This document shows, in pieces, positions 54,340 through 64,000 of a stretch of 64,000 nt of DNA. Source of the DNA: Cephalotus follicularis (lineage: Eukaryota > Streptophyta > Magnoliopsida > Oxalidales > Cephalotaceae); assembly GCA_001972305.1 (NCBI GenBank), contig BDDD01002659.1, positions 124,001-188,000 on the forward strand, in the 5' to 3' direction. The notes under the pieces were generated by a model. The model was given only the letters and a program-made list of their open reading frames with translations. It was not told the DNA's origin and did no database searches. Numbering within the stretch: position 1 is the first letter of the stretch; every line of letters begins with the position of its first letter. Both the position numbers and the translations under genes were made by a program.

Positions 54340-56431
54340 AACGGATAACCAGATTATAAAAGATTTTTTTATTAGAGATAGATTGATTGATTAATAATTG
54401 CCATGCTTTTTTAATAAATGTTTTATCCGTAAATATTCATGTTAAGTTTAACATGGAGATGGATTGACAAACCAAATATTTGGATACAGACAACATATGT
54501 TTATTACACAAATTAATTGTAATCAATATCTATCCCTCGCACCTTTAAATGATAAAAGCTAAAAAGATTATGCTAGTGATTCTCCGGTAACATGATTATC
54601 TTAGTGGTTCTCCTTCGAGTCGAGGGAGGGTAGTTGATGATTTTGAACGGAATAAAAACTCTAAGTTGTATTAGGCTATTAACATTGTAAAATTATTTAA
54701 CATTGTAATTGTATGAGCATTTTCTATTCTACTTATGTTTTAATTTTGGTGATTTATACTTATATAATAATTTTGCTTATTGACATCCACATCCACATAC
54801 ATATCTTATTATATTGATATATTTAATATATTTTGATGTTAAAACATGTATAAATATTTGAATTGATATAGTATAAAGTTTTAATAAAAATTTCAAATTT
54901 CTCCATAAATATCTAGATTGTTTCAAATCGATATTAATATTTCTATATGTACCGATTTATTTTTGTATTTTTTGAATCTCAATATTGTAAACCTTGTATG
55001 AGATGGTTCCTACTTCCCAGCTAATCTTTCACACCTGAAAGAAGAAATAAAGGAACCATAAATTATTAGCAGCAACAATAGCACCCAATAAGCAATGAGA
55101 AGAGAATGACATAATGGCATCGCTAATTGACCATTGAAATTAATACACCATTTGATAGTTGAGAAAAGAGAAGAATGGTAAGACTTATAATGTTTATGTG
55201 GTTATGGCAAACATCATATAGCAACAACTTGACCAAAACTATTGCATCACTTCCTTATGGCACTAACAACCGTATTTCACTTCTCTATCTTTGACTAAGT
55301 GATTGGTGGAAGAGTTTTTAACCCAAACTTTTGGATCAAAAAGCTTAATCCCAAGTTTTTTGAACTTTTAGTTAATGATTTTACTGGTTTTGTATTAGGA
55401 TATTATTAGGATTTTTGAAAATTCTGTTGACGTATAAAACAATTTAATTAACAGCAAATTAACGGAGAGGCAAATTACGGGCAATTTAATCACAAGTAGT
55501 TCAGCTCCTCATTAAATTATGGCACCATAAAAAGAAAATTCATCTAAGAAGCAAATGAATCCTTAACATGAGAAGCAAATGAATCCTTGACATGGAATGG
55601 ATTTATGCATAGGCTTAGAATTTGCCTTTCATGTCACAACAAAATTTGAGCGCTTGGCGACCAAATTATCGAACCCTTAACATGATTCCCATGTTGTACA
55701 TGAATATAGGCAAAAAATTTGACCTACATTTTTACTTTTTAATGCAATAGTACACATAAATTTATAATGTTGTATAATAAATAAGCATGTAATCTCGCAT
55801 ATATTTTTGTGCCGTACCCAATATTTAGAAGTTAGAACGTCGCATAACATGTAATTTTTAACTTTGGGAAAAATTCTGACACTACTTTTTTACCTGACAA
55901 AATCTAATACTCGATCATCATTAATATCTAAACTTTAAAATTCACCTCGAACAGAATTCTTACTTGGTACTGCATTCTCTGCAGCATTAAGTGTTACACC
56001 GTCATATCAAGATTTTTTTTATACCCTTTAAAAAAAAAAATTAAAACTGTGATATAACGGTAAGTGTTACAGAAAATCTGTGCTAAATTCTATAAGTTTT
56101 GAATAATATTGAGCTTAATTAAAGAATAATATTTCATTATTGTCTTAAACTTAAAAAGTACTATTCCAAAATCTGAGGATCCTATCTCACATTGACGAGT
56201 AAATCTAATGGCACATAATACTTACCAAAATTTACTCTTCCATGGCTATGTAAAACCATCAAACATTGATCATGAGATCGTAAGGTAAATAAAGCCAGTA
56301 GATTTATCAAATAAAAGAATTTATATTTGAATTAAATTTGAGCCATAATTTTTAAAAAAAAAAGAAGAAGAAAAGAAAAAACGCCACCACCCAGGTGGCC
56401 ATGTACATACCTCAAGGCATTTTAACTGATA
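53745..56431. other. AT-rich intergenic region
   Basis: No gene is visible. The stretch 54110-54330 is rich in CGATATATCG and similar words and contains a (TA)n run near 54308. A related block with ATCGATATTAATATTTC lies near 54930-54990. They may be the two ends of one ~870-base AT-rich repeat (GTTTATAATATCG at one end, inverted GTTTACAATATTG at the other), but I see no clear TSD. The rest is ordinary AT-rich spacer. Confidence 0.5.
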
Positions 56432-56437
56432 TTTATT
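56432..56437 (-). terminator. Candidate poly(A) signal of the RING gene
   Basis: AATAAA on the minus strand, 83 bases downstream of the stop codon of the RING gene. Confidence 0.5.
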
Positions 56438-56519
56438 ATACTTATTATTGTTTTTGAATTTTTTATAGTTTTTATAGTGAGGATAATATTTTTTAAAAAT
56501 TTCAAATGGGCCTTGGGCT

Positions 56520-57815
56520 TCAAGCATTGGGGTTGGGCCCATAAGACAGATAAACCTCAACACTGGAATTTCTCAGGCAGTGGCAAAGTGGACAAGCATG
56601 AACCACCAGATCACAATCCGTACACAGAGAGAGATGCCGACAGGGCAACAGCACCACCGAAGCGACACGTTTGCGACACGCTTTGCAAACCGGACCTGTC
56701 ACCACGACCCAGTCCGGGTCCACGTAAGCCGAATCGGCATCCTCGGCCTGGCCCTCCGCGCATCCTAGCACGTCGTCCCCTCTCCTGCTATCCTGCGCCG
56801 CGCCACCATCACAGGCTATGACCTGATGCAGTTGCGCCTGCAACGTGGCGGCCGTCGCTTCCTGTGCCCTCGCCTTCGCATGCCAAACCTGCGCCTCCAC
56901 GCTAAGTTGCGCCGCACGTGCCTCCAACTCGGCGTTTCGGCGCGTGGCCTTCTCCACCTCCGCTTCCTTTTCTCTTAATCTTTTCGCTATCGATTCCTCC
57001 ACTACGCCCAGCAGCGCACGGTAGTGCCTCTCCCTCTTCTCTACTAGTGTGCGCCGCAACTGCTCTCCCTATATAAAAAGGTGAAGCTTTTTTTTTTAAC
57101 AAAAAATTGAAAATCATAATTAATGTGGTTTAATGAATATATAATTGATAATTGGTTACCTGGACTTGGAGGAATTGGTCTAATTCTTCTCTTTGGAGTT
57201 TGATTTGGGAAGAAAAATCATGAGAGAAAACTGAAGTCAGAGGAGAAGAATTGAAGTTTTGGTGTTGATAATGATGTTGGTTTTGTTGCAAATGTTGTTG
57301 CAATGATAAGTGGAGACCAGTGGAGACCACATTTTGTTGTGGTAGTTGTTGATGCTGTTGTTGGTTGTGGAGTTGGGAGAGGTCTATCACTTGAGGAGGT
57401 TGCGTTTGCATAGCCAAAGAGAATGGATTGATTGGCACACTAGCTGCGATTTCTCTTCCTCTTTTTCGTGGATTATTGGCACCTGTTTTTTTAAAAAAAA
57501 ATCAAAATGAATATGAATTCTAAAAAAAAAAAAAAGATTTTTTGATAAATGATATGCATGTTTATAAATTAACAAACCTCCATTGGTGAATATCATGTGA
57601 GATTGATCAAGAAATCCTGCTCCTGTTTGTGGTTGTGTTAAATAATCATGCCCCTGATCTTGGCCAGTTCTGTTCAACATGAAGAATGAAACAAAGGGTC
57701 AAAAAGATGAGAGCTAATTAACTAGCTAGGAAGATTGATAAATGAATCAAAAGAAAGATACAAACCTGTTTAGGAGGAGAACGTTTGATGGGTATTGAGC
57801 TTGAACGGCCATCAT
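56520..57815 (-). CDS. BOI/BRG-type RING E3 ubiquitin ligase, four exons
   Basis: Exons at 57766-57815, 57578-57669, 57160-57482 and 56520-57068. All introns are GT-AG and 91-96 bases long, and the joined frame is open for 336 codons (337 if the first of two adjacent ATGs is used). It opens MAVQAQYPSNVLLLNR, then has MIFTNGG and a basic NNPRKRGRE (possible nuclear signal), a Gln/His-rich stretch, a coiled coil at about residues 165-240, and a C-terminal RING with Cys282, 285, 297, His299, Cys303, 306, 313 and 316, ending SVEVYLS. This order matches the BOTRYTIS SUSCEPTIBLE1 INTERACTOR family, which ubiquitinates targets in defence, cell death and gibberellin responses. Domain and start are sure; the exact paralogue is not. 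Confidence 0.93.
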
Positions 57816-60322
57816 AAATAAGAAGTTATATATATACAAATAATGGGTATGTGTTATGTGAGTATGTAGATATGCAATGAATGAGAGTTTTTAAAAAGAA
57901 ATGGCGTATGAATGAGCAATGTGAAGAAGAAGAGTGGTAGCAATTAACGCTAACACATAAGAAGCATGAAAGAGAAGAAGCGAGATGATGCCTGTCCACA
58001 AGCAAAGGCGGACTCTTCAATGAGAGAAAAAGAATTAGACAGGTAACAATACTTAGAGATAGAGAGAGAGTGAGAAAAAGAAAGAGAATCAATGAATTTT
58101 ATGTCTGTTGAGAGGCCACCACCAGCACCATCACCTCATCACTCAATATATCACCCTCTTCTTCTAATCATCTTTGTTTTCACCTACTTTTTTTTTCTTG
58201 GTTTCCTTTGTTTTGCCTTATTTTGCTATATATGCCTTTTCTTTTGTTTATATATATATATATATATATATACTCTCTCTCTCTCTCTCTTTATTTGATG
58301 ATATAGAGATAAGAGAGATGATGCACAACACAATAGTAGTACTAGGGGAGCAATTTTTTAGAGATGCGATTGAAACGAATCAGTCCAAGAGAGAGACACC
58401 TTATTTGAGTTATATATTCTGCTCTTTTCTTTTTTTTTTTGTTTTTTGTTTTTTTATTTGGGTTTGCCTTCGTCTCTGTTCTTCTTCGTGTGGGGTTTGG
58501 CTTTTTCTTCAAGAGTCGTCTCGTGTCTCTTATCAGCAACCCAAATACTTAATAATACGCTTTGCTCTAAATGAATTACAATTACTATATATCAATCATT
58601 TTATTTTATTTTTGATACAAAATGCCTGGATTAACTAAAATCGAACATCTCCATACAATTAATAAAATAATAATATATGAAAACTATTAAAAAAAAAGGT
58701 AATGTGTGGTTGTAATTGGTAAATTACATTAGTTTTTTTTTTTTTGGCACGTAGCAAATTGCATTAGTTGTTTTAAAGTGTGCATGTCTCTGCCTGCCGC
58801 TGAAATTGTTTGTGTTATGGCCCATGAGTCTCGCGCCAGCTTTAGCTCTTTCTAGAGAGAGAGAGAGAGATTTATTTGTTGTTATTTTACATGTGTCATC
58901 GTGCACTATTTTCCTTTTTGGATAATAAAATATTGAATATATAGTAAGATGATTAATGGGACAGCTCCTAATGTGAAAAGACAAACTTCATGCACAAATA
59001 AAGGAGGTGTCATCAGTTTACCATAATTACTTGAATTCTTGCTTCGTTGTTGTCTTGTTGATTTCAATTCTAGATTGTACCCAATATCTAGATTCAAGCA
59101 TTTTTATTGGCATTATACACTTTACTTTTTCACTTTCCAATTATATCATTCTAACCAAGAGATTCGGTGTATATGAAATGAGTTTACATATGCTTATCAA
59201 ACTTTTCTTTAAACGAAAATTTAGGTACCAAAAAAAAAAAAATTTAGGTATCAAATGTAGAATAAACTGTTAGATAGGAATTACGATATCTATTTGCATT
59301 ATCCTTAAATAAAAAATGGATGGTCATGATCGTGGAGTTGTGTAGGTCACAATTAGGTTAACTTCAACTTAAAGTTCAAGTTTTTCGTGAACGACGCTTT
59401 TTAATCTGGGTAATGTTATTAATCATAAGTGATAGTTAAAATATTATTCGTAATTGTTTTATTAAAATTTAAAATGTCTGTTTAAAAAATATACAAATAA
59501 TATTTTAACTACTCTCATTTGTGATATATTTATAATATCACATCATTTGTGATTAATAACATCACTCTTTTAATTTTTCAAAATCAAAACCTATTTTAAG
59601 TAAATATTCCTCTTCCTAATAAATAAAAAAATAAATAGAAATTTATTTTGTTTTAAAGAATCAAACTCTCAACATACATGCATGCTTTGTTTTCATTCCT
59701 TATATATATTAGAAATCAGAGAAGATTTCACAACACCGTCCCCGATCTAATTGCATGGCCGTTTGTTTAGTTTTTTCTTTTTTTCTTTTTTTTAATCTTC
59801 TTACTAAGTTTGTAATTGGTATTTTATTAATAATTTGGTATATGACCATGTCAAATGAGTAATGTAGGCTCCTATTTTCCCTTCATTTAAGGGACACATT
59901 TTGAAGAATGAATACCCATCAAAACTTAAAATTGTTTAATTATAAAAACGTCAAAGCTTAATGCTTATTTCACCACTAATTGTGATGTTTTGCTAAGTAG
60001 CCCGTATTTTTGGTTCGGAATTCTGACTTCCAAACCGATGGATTTAAAGTTTTGACTAATTAATTAAAACTTGCAATTCCTGCAACGAAATTGACGAAAC
60101 TATTATAATAAGTCAAACCCTATTTATGGCAGGAACTCTCTTATCTCGTAATCATCTCTTATAATTTATATTTTATAAATTTAATTATTCAATTTATTAT
60201 TTTATTTGTATGAATCATTTATATTACATATTAAATTAATCAGATATTTTGTAGATTTACATGAATAAACTATTTAAACTGTGTATACAGTAAATTTATA
60301 TAATAATTAAAATTATAACATT
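57816..60322. other. RING gene upstream region and AT-rich spacer
   Basis: This holds the promoter of the RING gene (minus strand), with a GA-rich tract near 58050-58090 on the plus strand (CT-rich on the gene strand), typical of plant 5' leaders. Microsatellites: (TA)n at about 58249-58271 directly followed by (CT)n to 58291, and (GA)n at 58853-58870. No other gene or transposon end is visible. Frames such as 58174-58638 only read through the microsatellites. Confidence 0.65.
58249..58291. repeat. Compound (TA)n(CT)n microsatellite
   Basis: About eleven TA units followed by about ten CT units, ~430 bases upstream of the RING gene start. Confidence 0.9.
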
Positions 60323-60868
60323 TGTTAGGAACTGATCACCGGTCTGATCGATAATTGTCAAACAAATACTTATAGAGATAATAAAAATATGTAATGAAAA
60401 ACAAGCACACTAAAAATTGTTAACGAGTTTCATCCCAATTTTGGGTTATGTCCCCGCGTATAAGCACTTCTGCGAATCCACTAGAGAAAACAATGAATAA
60501 AAATATAATGTTCTTCTCATAAGATCTCTATGTATTTTTTTAAGAGAACATTACATAAGAATCACTCTTACACACACACAAATCACTTTTTTTTTCTCTC
60601 TTTCTTTTCTTCTTTCCTCCTCACGGATGCTCTCTAGTTTATGCGTCTTTGGTGCTCTCGCTTTTTCTTCACTCTGTTTTACAATTTGCTCACAAGAGCA
60701 AGCCTTGTATAAGCTTAAATATTCTTGCAAAACAAGGAAAAACTACTAACTCTAGGAAACTACCTTTGCTATTTTCCTTGTAAATCAAGGAGCAGCAAAG
60801 ACATCAATTTGAACCAATAAAAAAAACAACATTCATCTTGGACTTTGGCTTCACACGTGCAAACAACA
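60323..60868 (-). repeat. C3 3' LTR
   Basis: 546 bp. No counterpart is present in the window. It contains the T/C-rich tract TTTTTTTCTCTC...CTTTCCTCC near 60587-60620. Confidence 0.82.
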
Positions 60869-60936
60869 ATCTCCCATTTGAAGTCAAAATTCAATCACTT
60901 CACCAAGCAGCTTTGGCATCCATCTTCTTTGAAAAA

Positions 60937-61320
60937 CTAGTATTGGGCGCATGTGCCTCTACGATAATTTTCATCAATAACATAGAGTAATACCAATGGC
61001 AGAAGTATAGAAAAATGCTTTTCTCTGTCTACAACCTTGGTAAACATGTCAGCTGGATTATTTGAACCATCAATCTTTTCTAGATTCAATTCGTTATCCT
61101 TCAGTGCCAACCTGATAAAATGATAACATCTTTTGATATGTCTTGTTCTGGAGTGATAAGCAATGTTCTTCGTCAAATGCATTGCACTTTGACTGTCACT
61201 CCATAAAAAACTGACAGGCTGCTTTCGACATAACTCCTGCATATAACCTTCTAACCACATAATTTCCTTGGAGGCTTTCATGATCGCCACGTACTCCGCT
61301 TCTATTGTCGATAAAGCCAC
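60937..61320 (-). pseudogene. C3 RNase H
   Basis: ALSTIEAEYVAIMKASKEIMWL, LWSDSQSAMHLTKN and the terminal RTRHIKRCYHFIR...NNPADMFTKVVDREK are the conserved copia RNase H blocks, with the catalytic Glu and second Asp present. The N-terminal part (DADHSRD) is upstream in another frame near 61400. Confidence 0.9.
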
Positions 61321-61329
61321 TATCTTCTG

Positions 61330-62900
61330 TAGTTGAGATATTCAACTCATTGTTGTACCTGTAACTGTGAAGACATATCTAGTGGCACTCTTACTACTAT
61401 CACGATCACGTGAGTGATCAGCATCCACATATCCTTATAATTGCAGAGATGTTCCCCCACAATATAGAGAATAATTGGATGTGCCTGCTAGATACCTAAG
61501 AATCCACTTTACTACATACCAATGCTCCTTGCATGGATTCTGCATATAACGACTCATCACAACTCCCATGCATGTGCAATATCTGGTCTTGTGCTCACCA
61601 TAGCATACATTAAACTTTCCACTACCGATGCATACGAAACCACAATCATCTCATCCATCTGGACCTAAGTGCTTGCACACATATCCTTGGAAAATTTGAA
61701 ATGACCATCCAAAGGAATCGCAACTGGTTTTGCTTGATCCATGTTGAATCTCTTCAACGTCTTCTTCACATAGTCTTCCTATGAGAACCATAATTTCTTA
61801 GTCTTTCTGCCTCTGATGATTTTCACGACTAAAAATTTATTGGCTTCTCCCAAGTCTTTCAGATAAAACTGTGATGTCAATATTTCTTCACTTTTGCAAT
61901 CCTATTCAAATTGGAGCTAGCCACTAACATGTCGTCCACATATAAGAGAGATAAACAATATCACAATCGCCATACTTGTGAAACTAAACACAATGATCAG
62001 ACATACAGTGTGTAAATCCATTCTTTTCCATGAAATCATCAAATTTCAAATACCATTGTCGTGGAGCTTGCTAAACCCATACAAGCTCTTCTTTAAGCGA
62101 CAGATCATATGCTCCTTGCCTTTGACCGTAAAACCTTTGGGTTGCACCATGCATAGCTATTCCTCTAGATCACCATGTAAAAACGCAGTTTTCACATCTA
62201 ATTGCTCAAGATGAATATCATCCACTGCAACTATACTCATCAGCATTCTACTCAACGACATCTTCACCACTAGTGAATATATGTCAGTTTAGTCGATCCC
62301 TTCCTTATGAGAACAGCACTTGGCCACGAGCTTCATTTTTATCCTATACACCCACTTATTTAAAAGAGCTTTCTTACATGCAGGTAACTTGGTCAACTCC
62401 CAAGTTTTGTTCTGTAACAAAAAGCTCATCTCTTCTTTCATGACACACTCTTATTGCATATGGGAAATATCTTTCTTTGCCTCATCATATGTTTTCGGTT
62501 CCCCTGAATCTTTATACAGAATATGGCTCAAAACTGTATTTGTTGATGGATAAAAAACTACCTTTCGTTTCCTCACACGTGTACTCCTTCTCAGAGTAGG
62601 AACTACAGACTCGCTGACCGATTAAGTATCATTGTGTTCTTTTTGAACTGTCTGCTCACCAACACTAGACTCTTCATGAATCTCCTCTTCAAGTTCACTA
62701 TGGTCAACTAGAACCTTCTTCATTGGCTCTGTCTAGAATTCAATGTACTCTGATTCAACTGTCTTCTCTTGCTCTGCCTTACGATCCTTGTACATCTTTT
62801 CTTCATGGAATACTACTTTCCAGCTTCAGATGACCCTGTTATTCTCATAATCCCATAGTTTGTATCCATACTCATCATCGCCATATCCGATAAATACGCA
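61330..62900 (-). pseudogene. C3 reverse transcriptase and linker, heavily decayed
   Basis: There is no long open frame, but short blocks remain: the catalytic LLYVDDMLVASSNLNRIAKVKK near 61890-61950, a block near 62170-62200 matching the DVKTAFLHG region of RT, and an RYLAGTSNYSLYC-like block near 61470. Stops and frameshifts are dense. Confidence 0.8.
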
Positions 62901-63125
62901 CTTTTGTGACTTAGCATCAAGCTTTTTTATGTCTTCCCTGTCGATCAAAGCATATGCAATACAATCGAAGACTTTCAAATAAGAGTAATTTACTATTTTA
63001 CCTGACCATTTCTCTTCTGATATTTCAACATCTAGCGCATTGGATAAACTCTAGTTGATCAGGTATACAGTTGCGTCCACTATGGCAGCTCAGAGGTGAA
63101 GTGGGAGACCCGCATGTAGCCTCAT

Positions 63126-63317
63126 CTATCTCGCTCTCTCCAGGATGGTTTTGTTTATCCTTTCAGCTACACCGTTCTCTTGTGAGGTTTTAGTAACAGT
63201 CTTCAACCCACGTATGCCTTCTTGGATTAAATATTCTGCAAACTCCTTGCTTGTGTATTCACCTCCATTATCAGACTTTAGAGCTTGAATCCGATAACTT
63301 ATCTGGTTCTCAACCAT
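63126..63317 (-). pseudogene. C3 integrase core fragment
   Basis: ALKSDNGGEYTSKEFAEYL holds the second Asp of the DDE triad, and ENGVAERINKTILERAR holds the Glu. The first Asp block lies upstream near 63430-63470 in decayed sequence. Confidence 0.9.
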
Positions 63318-63604
63318 AGTCTTTCATATTTTGAACATCCCAAAACACTTCTGATTTTTCTCTAAGAGCATAGACCCCAGTCTTCCTTACCGCATCATCG
63401 ATGAAAATGACAAAATATCTCTTACCACCATACGAGAGTTCCTGAGCCGGATCCCATATATTAGTATGTACCAACTCTAGCTTTTTGCTCTTGTTTGTCT
63501 TCTTTTTTAACTAGAAACTAACTGTCTTTTGTTTCTAAAAAAAGTAACTCTCAAAAAATCCATCTCGACCTTCTTTAAACCTGGAATTAGCTTTTTTTTT
63601 TCTT

Positions 63605-63995
63605 TTAATGTAAATCCTTTACACCTTTCTCACCAAGATGCCCAAGCCTATAATTCCATGGAGTAGGAGGACTACCTGTAGCCATTGCAATTGCAACCAT
63701 ATCTCTCCCTTGAGAAGGTAAAGCGTACCCATATTCTTTACCTTTTTCACTATTCCTTCTCCTGAGGTTATCTTCACTATTCGCATCCAAAGATTGTTAT
63801 AAAACCTTTTTGGTCAAGTTTGCTGGTAGAAATCAAATTTTTTTCCAACTTTGGGATGTGCCTTGCATCATGTAGAATTATGTGTCCTCCACTATAGACT
63901 TTTACTATCACAAGTCCTTTATCAACAATCGAAAACTTGTGACCGTTTCCCAAAATCACTTGTCCAAAATATTCACTAACATATTCATAAACCAC
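63605..63995 (-). pseudogene. C3 protease tail and GAG-pre-integrase
   Basis: ILHDARHIPKLEKNLISTSKLDQKG is the usual end of the copia protease domain. After a frame change, WNYRLGHLGEKGVKDLH is the GAG-pre-integrase finger, with the conserved LGHLG but the first His replaced by Tyr (WHxRLGH expected). The protease active site is beyond the window edge. Confidence 0.85.
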
Positions 63996-64000
63996 ATCTC

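Larger units (their letters stand above)
60323..64000 (-). mobile_element. C3: Ty1/copia retrotransposon, cut by the right edge
   Basis: The 3' LTR is at 60323-60868 (TGTTAGGAACTG...GCAAACAACA on the plus strand), preceded on the minus strand by the polypurine tract AATGGGAGAT. Reading leftward on the minus strand, the visible coding part runs protease tail, GAG-pre-integrase, integrase, RT, RNase H, so the order is copia. The 5' LTR and gag lie outside, so the TSD (ACATT at 60318-60322 on this side) cannot be checked. Stops and frameshifts are frequent. Confidence 0.92.

Noticed and set aside
58174..58638. 154-codon frame downstream of the microsatellite
   Set aside because: It reads through (TA)n and (CT)n and T-rich tracts (YIYIYI, LSLSLS), which is typical of non-coding low-complexity DNA.

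Overview
This is a plant nuclear window, almost certainly from a eudicot with a repeat-rich genome. Retrotransposons fill most of it. They include Tat-lineage Ty3/gypsy elements with antisense ORFs, Ty1/copia elements and a Cassandra TRIM carrying a 5S rRNA-like domain. I can support only one ordinary host gene: a four-exon BOI-type RING E3 ubiquitin ligase on the minus strand at 56520-57815. Species cannot be fixed from the sequence. Most element boundaries below rest on target-site duplications (TSDs) and LTR ends read directly from the bases.

Layout. 1-541: partial LTR (family L1) running off the left edge, minus strand. 542-9175: a CACTA-like transposase fragment and AT-rich non-coding DNA in a 4.2-kb tandem duplication. 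9091-10075: a solo LTR (family L2, TSD ATATA); the duplication took the first 85 bases of an L2 copy with it. 10076-13879: AT-rich intergenic DNA. 13885-37078: gypsy element G1 (+, TSD AAGTT) with a copia element C1 inside its integrase (19190-31620, minus, TSD CTTTG). C1 itself carries a Cassandra TRIM in its left LTR (19336-20203, TSD CAGTT) and an L1 solo LTR in its reverse transcriptase (23007-25510, TSD ATGAA). 38688-41607: a decayed gag/protease-only copia element C2 (TSD TTAAG) inside an older inverted-repeat element. 42153-42851: a hAT-type MITE (8-bp TSD). 43090-53739: a second Tat element, G2 (minus, TSD GATAG), younger and better preserved than G1 but missing its nucleocapsid and protease segment. 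53745-56431: AT-rich spacer. 56520-57815: the RING gene. 60323-64000: 3' LTR and part of the coding region of another copia element, C3 (minus), running off the right edge.

The order of events can be read from the nesting. G1 is oldest (its LTRs differ at many positions), C1 entered it next, and Cassandra and the L1 element then entered C1. G2 inserted separately and its LTRs differ at only about 16 positions plus one 19-bp indel by eye. None of the elements has an intact gag-pol. Many of their stop codons fit C-to-T decay of methylated DNA.

The most unusual observation is in the antisense ORF of the Tat elements. In G1 this protein begins M-ARTKQTSR, nearly the first eight residues of the histone H3 tail (ARTKQTAR). 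In G2 the aligned segment reads I-ARIKQTAR. In G2 the antisense gene also has its own TATA box, intron signals and an AATAAA signal, so it looks like an independent transcription unit inside the retroelement.
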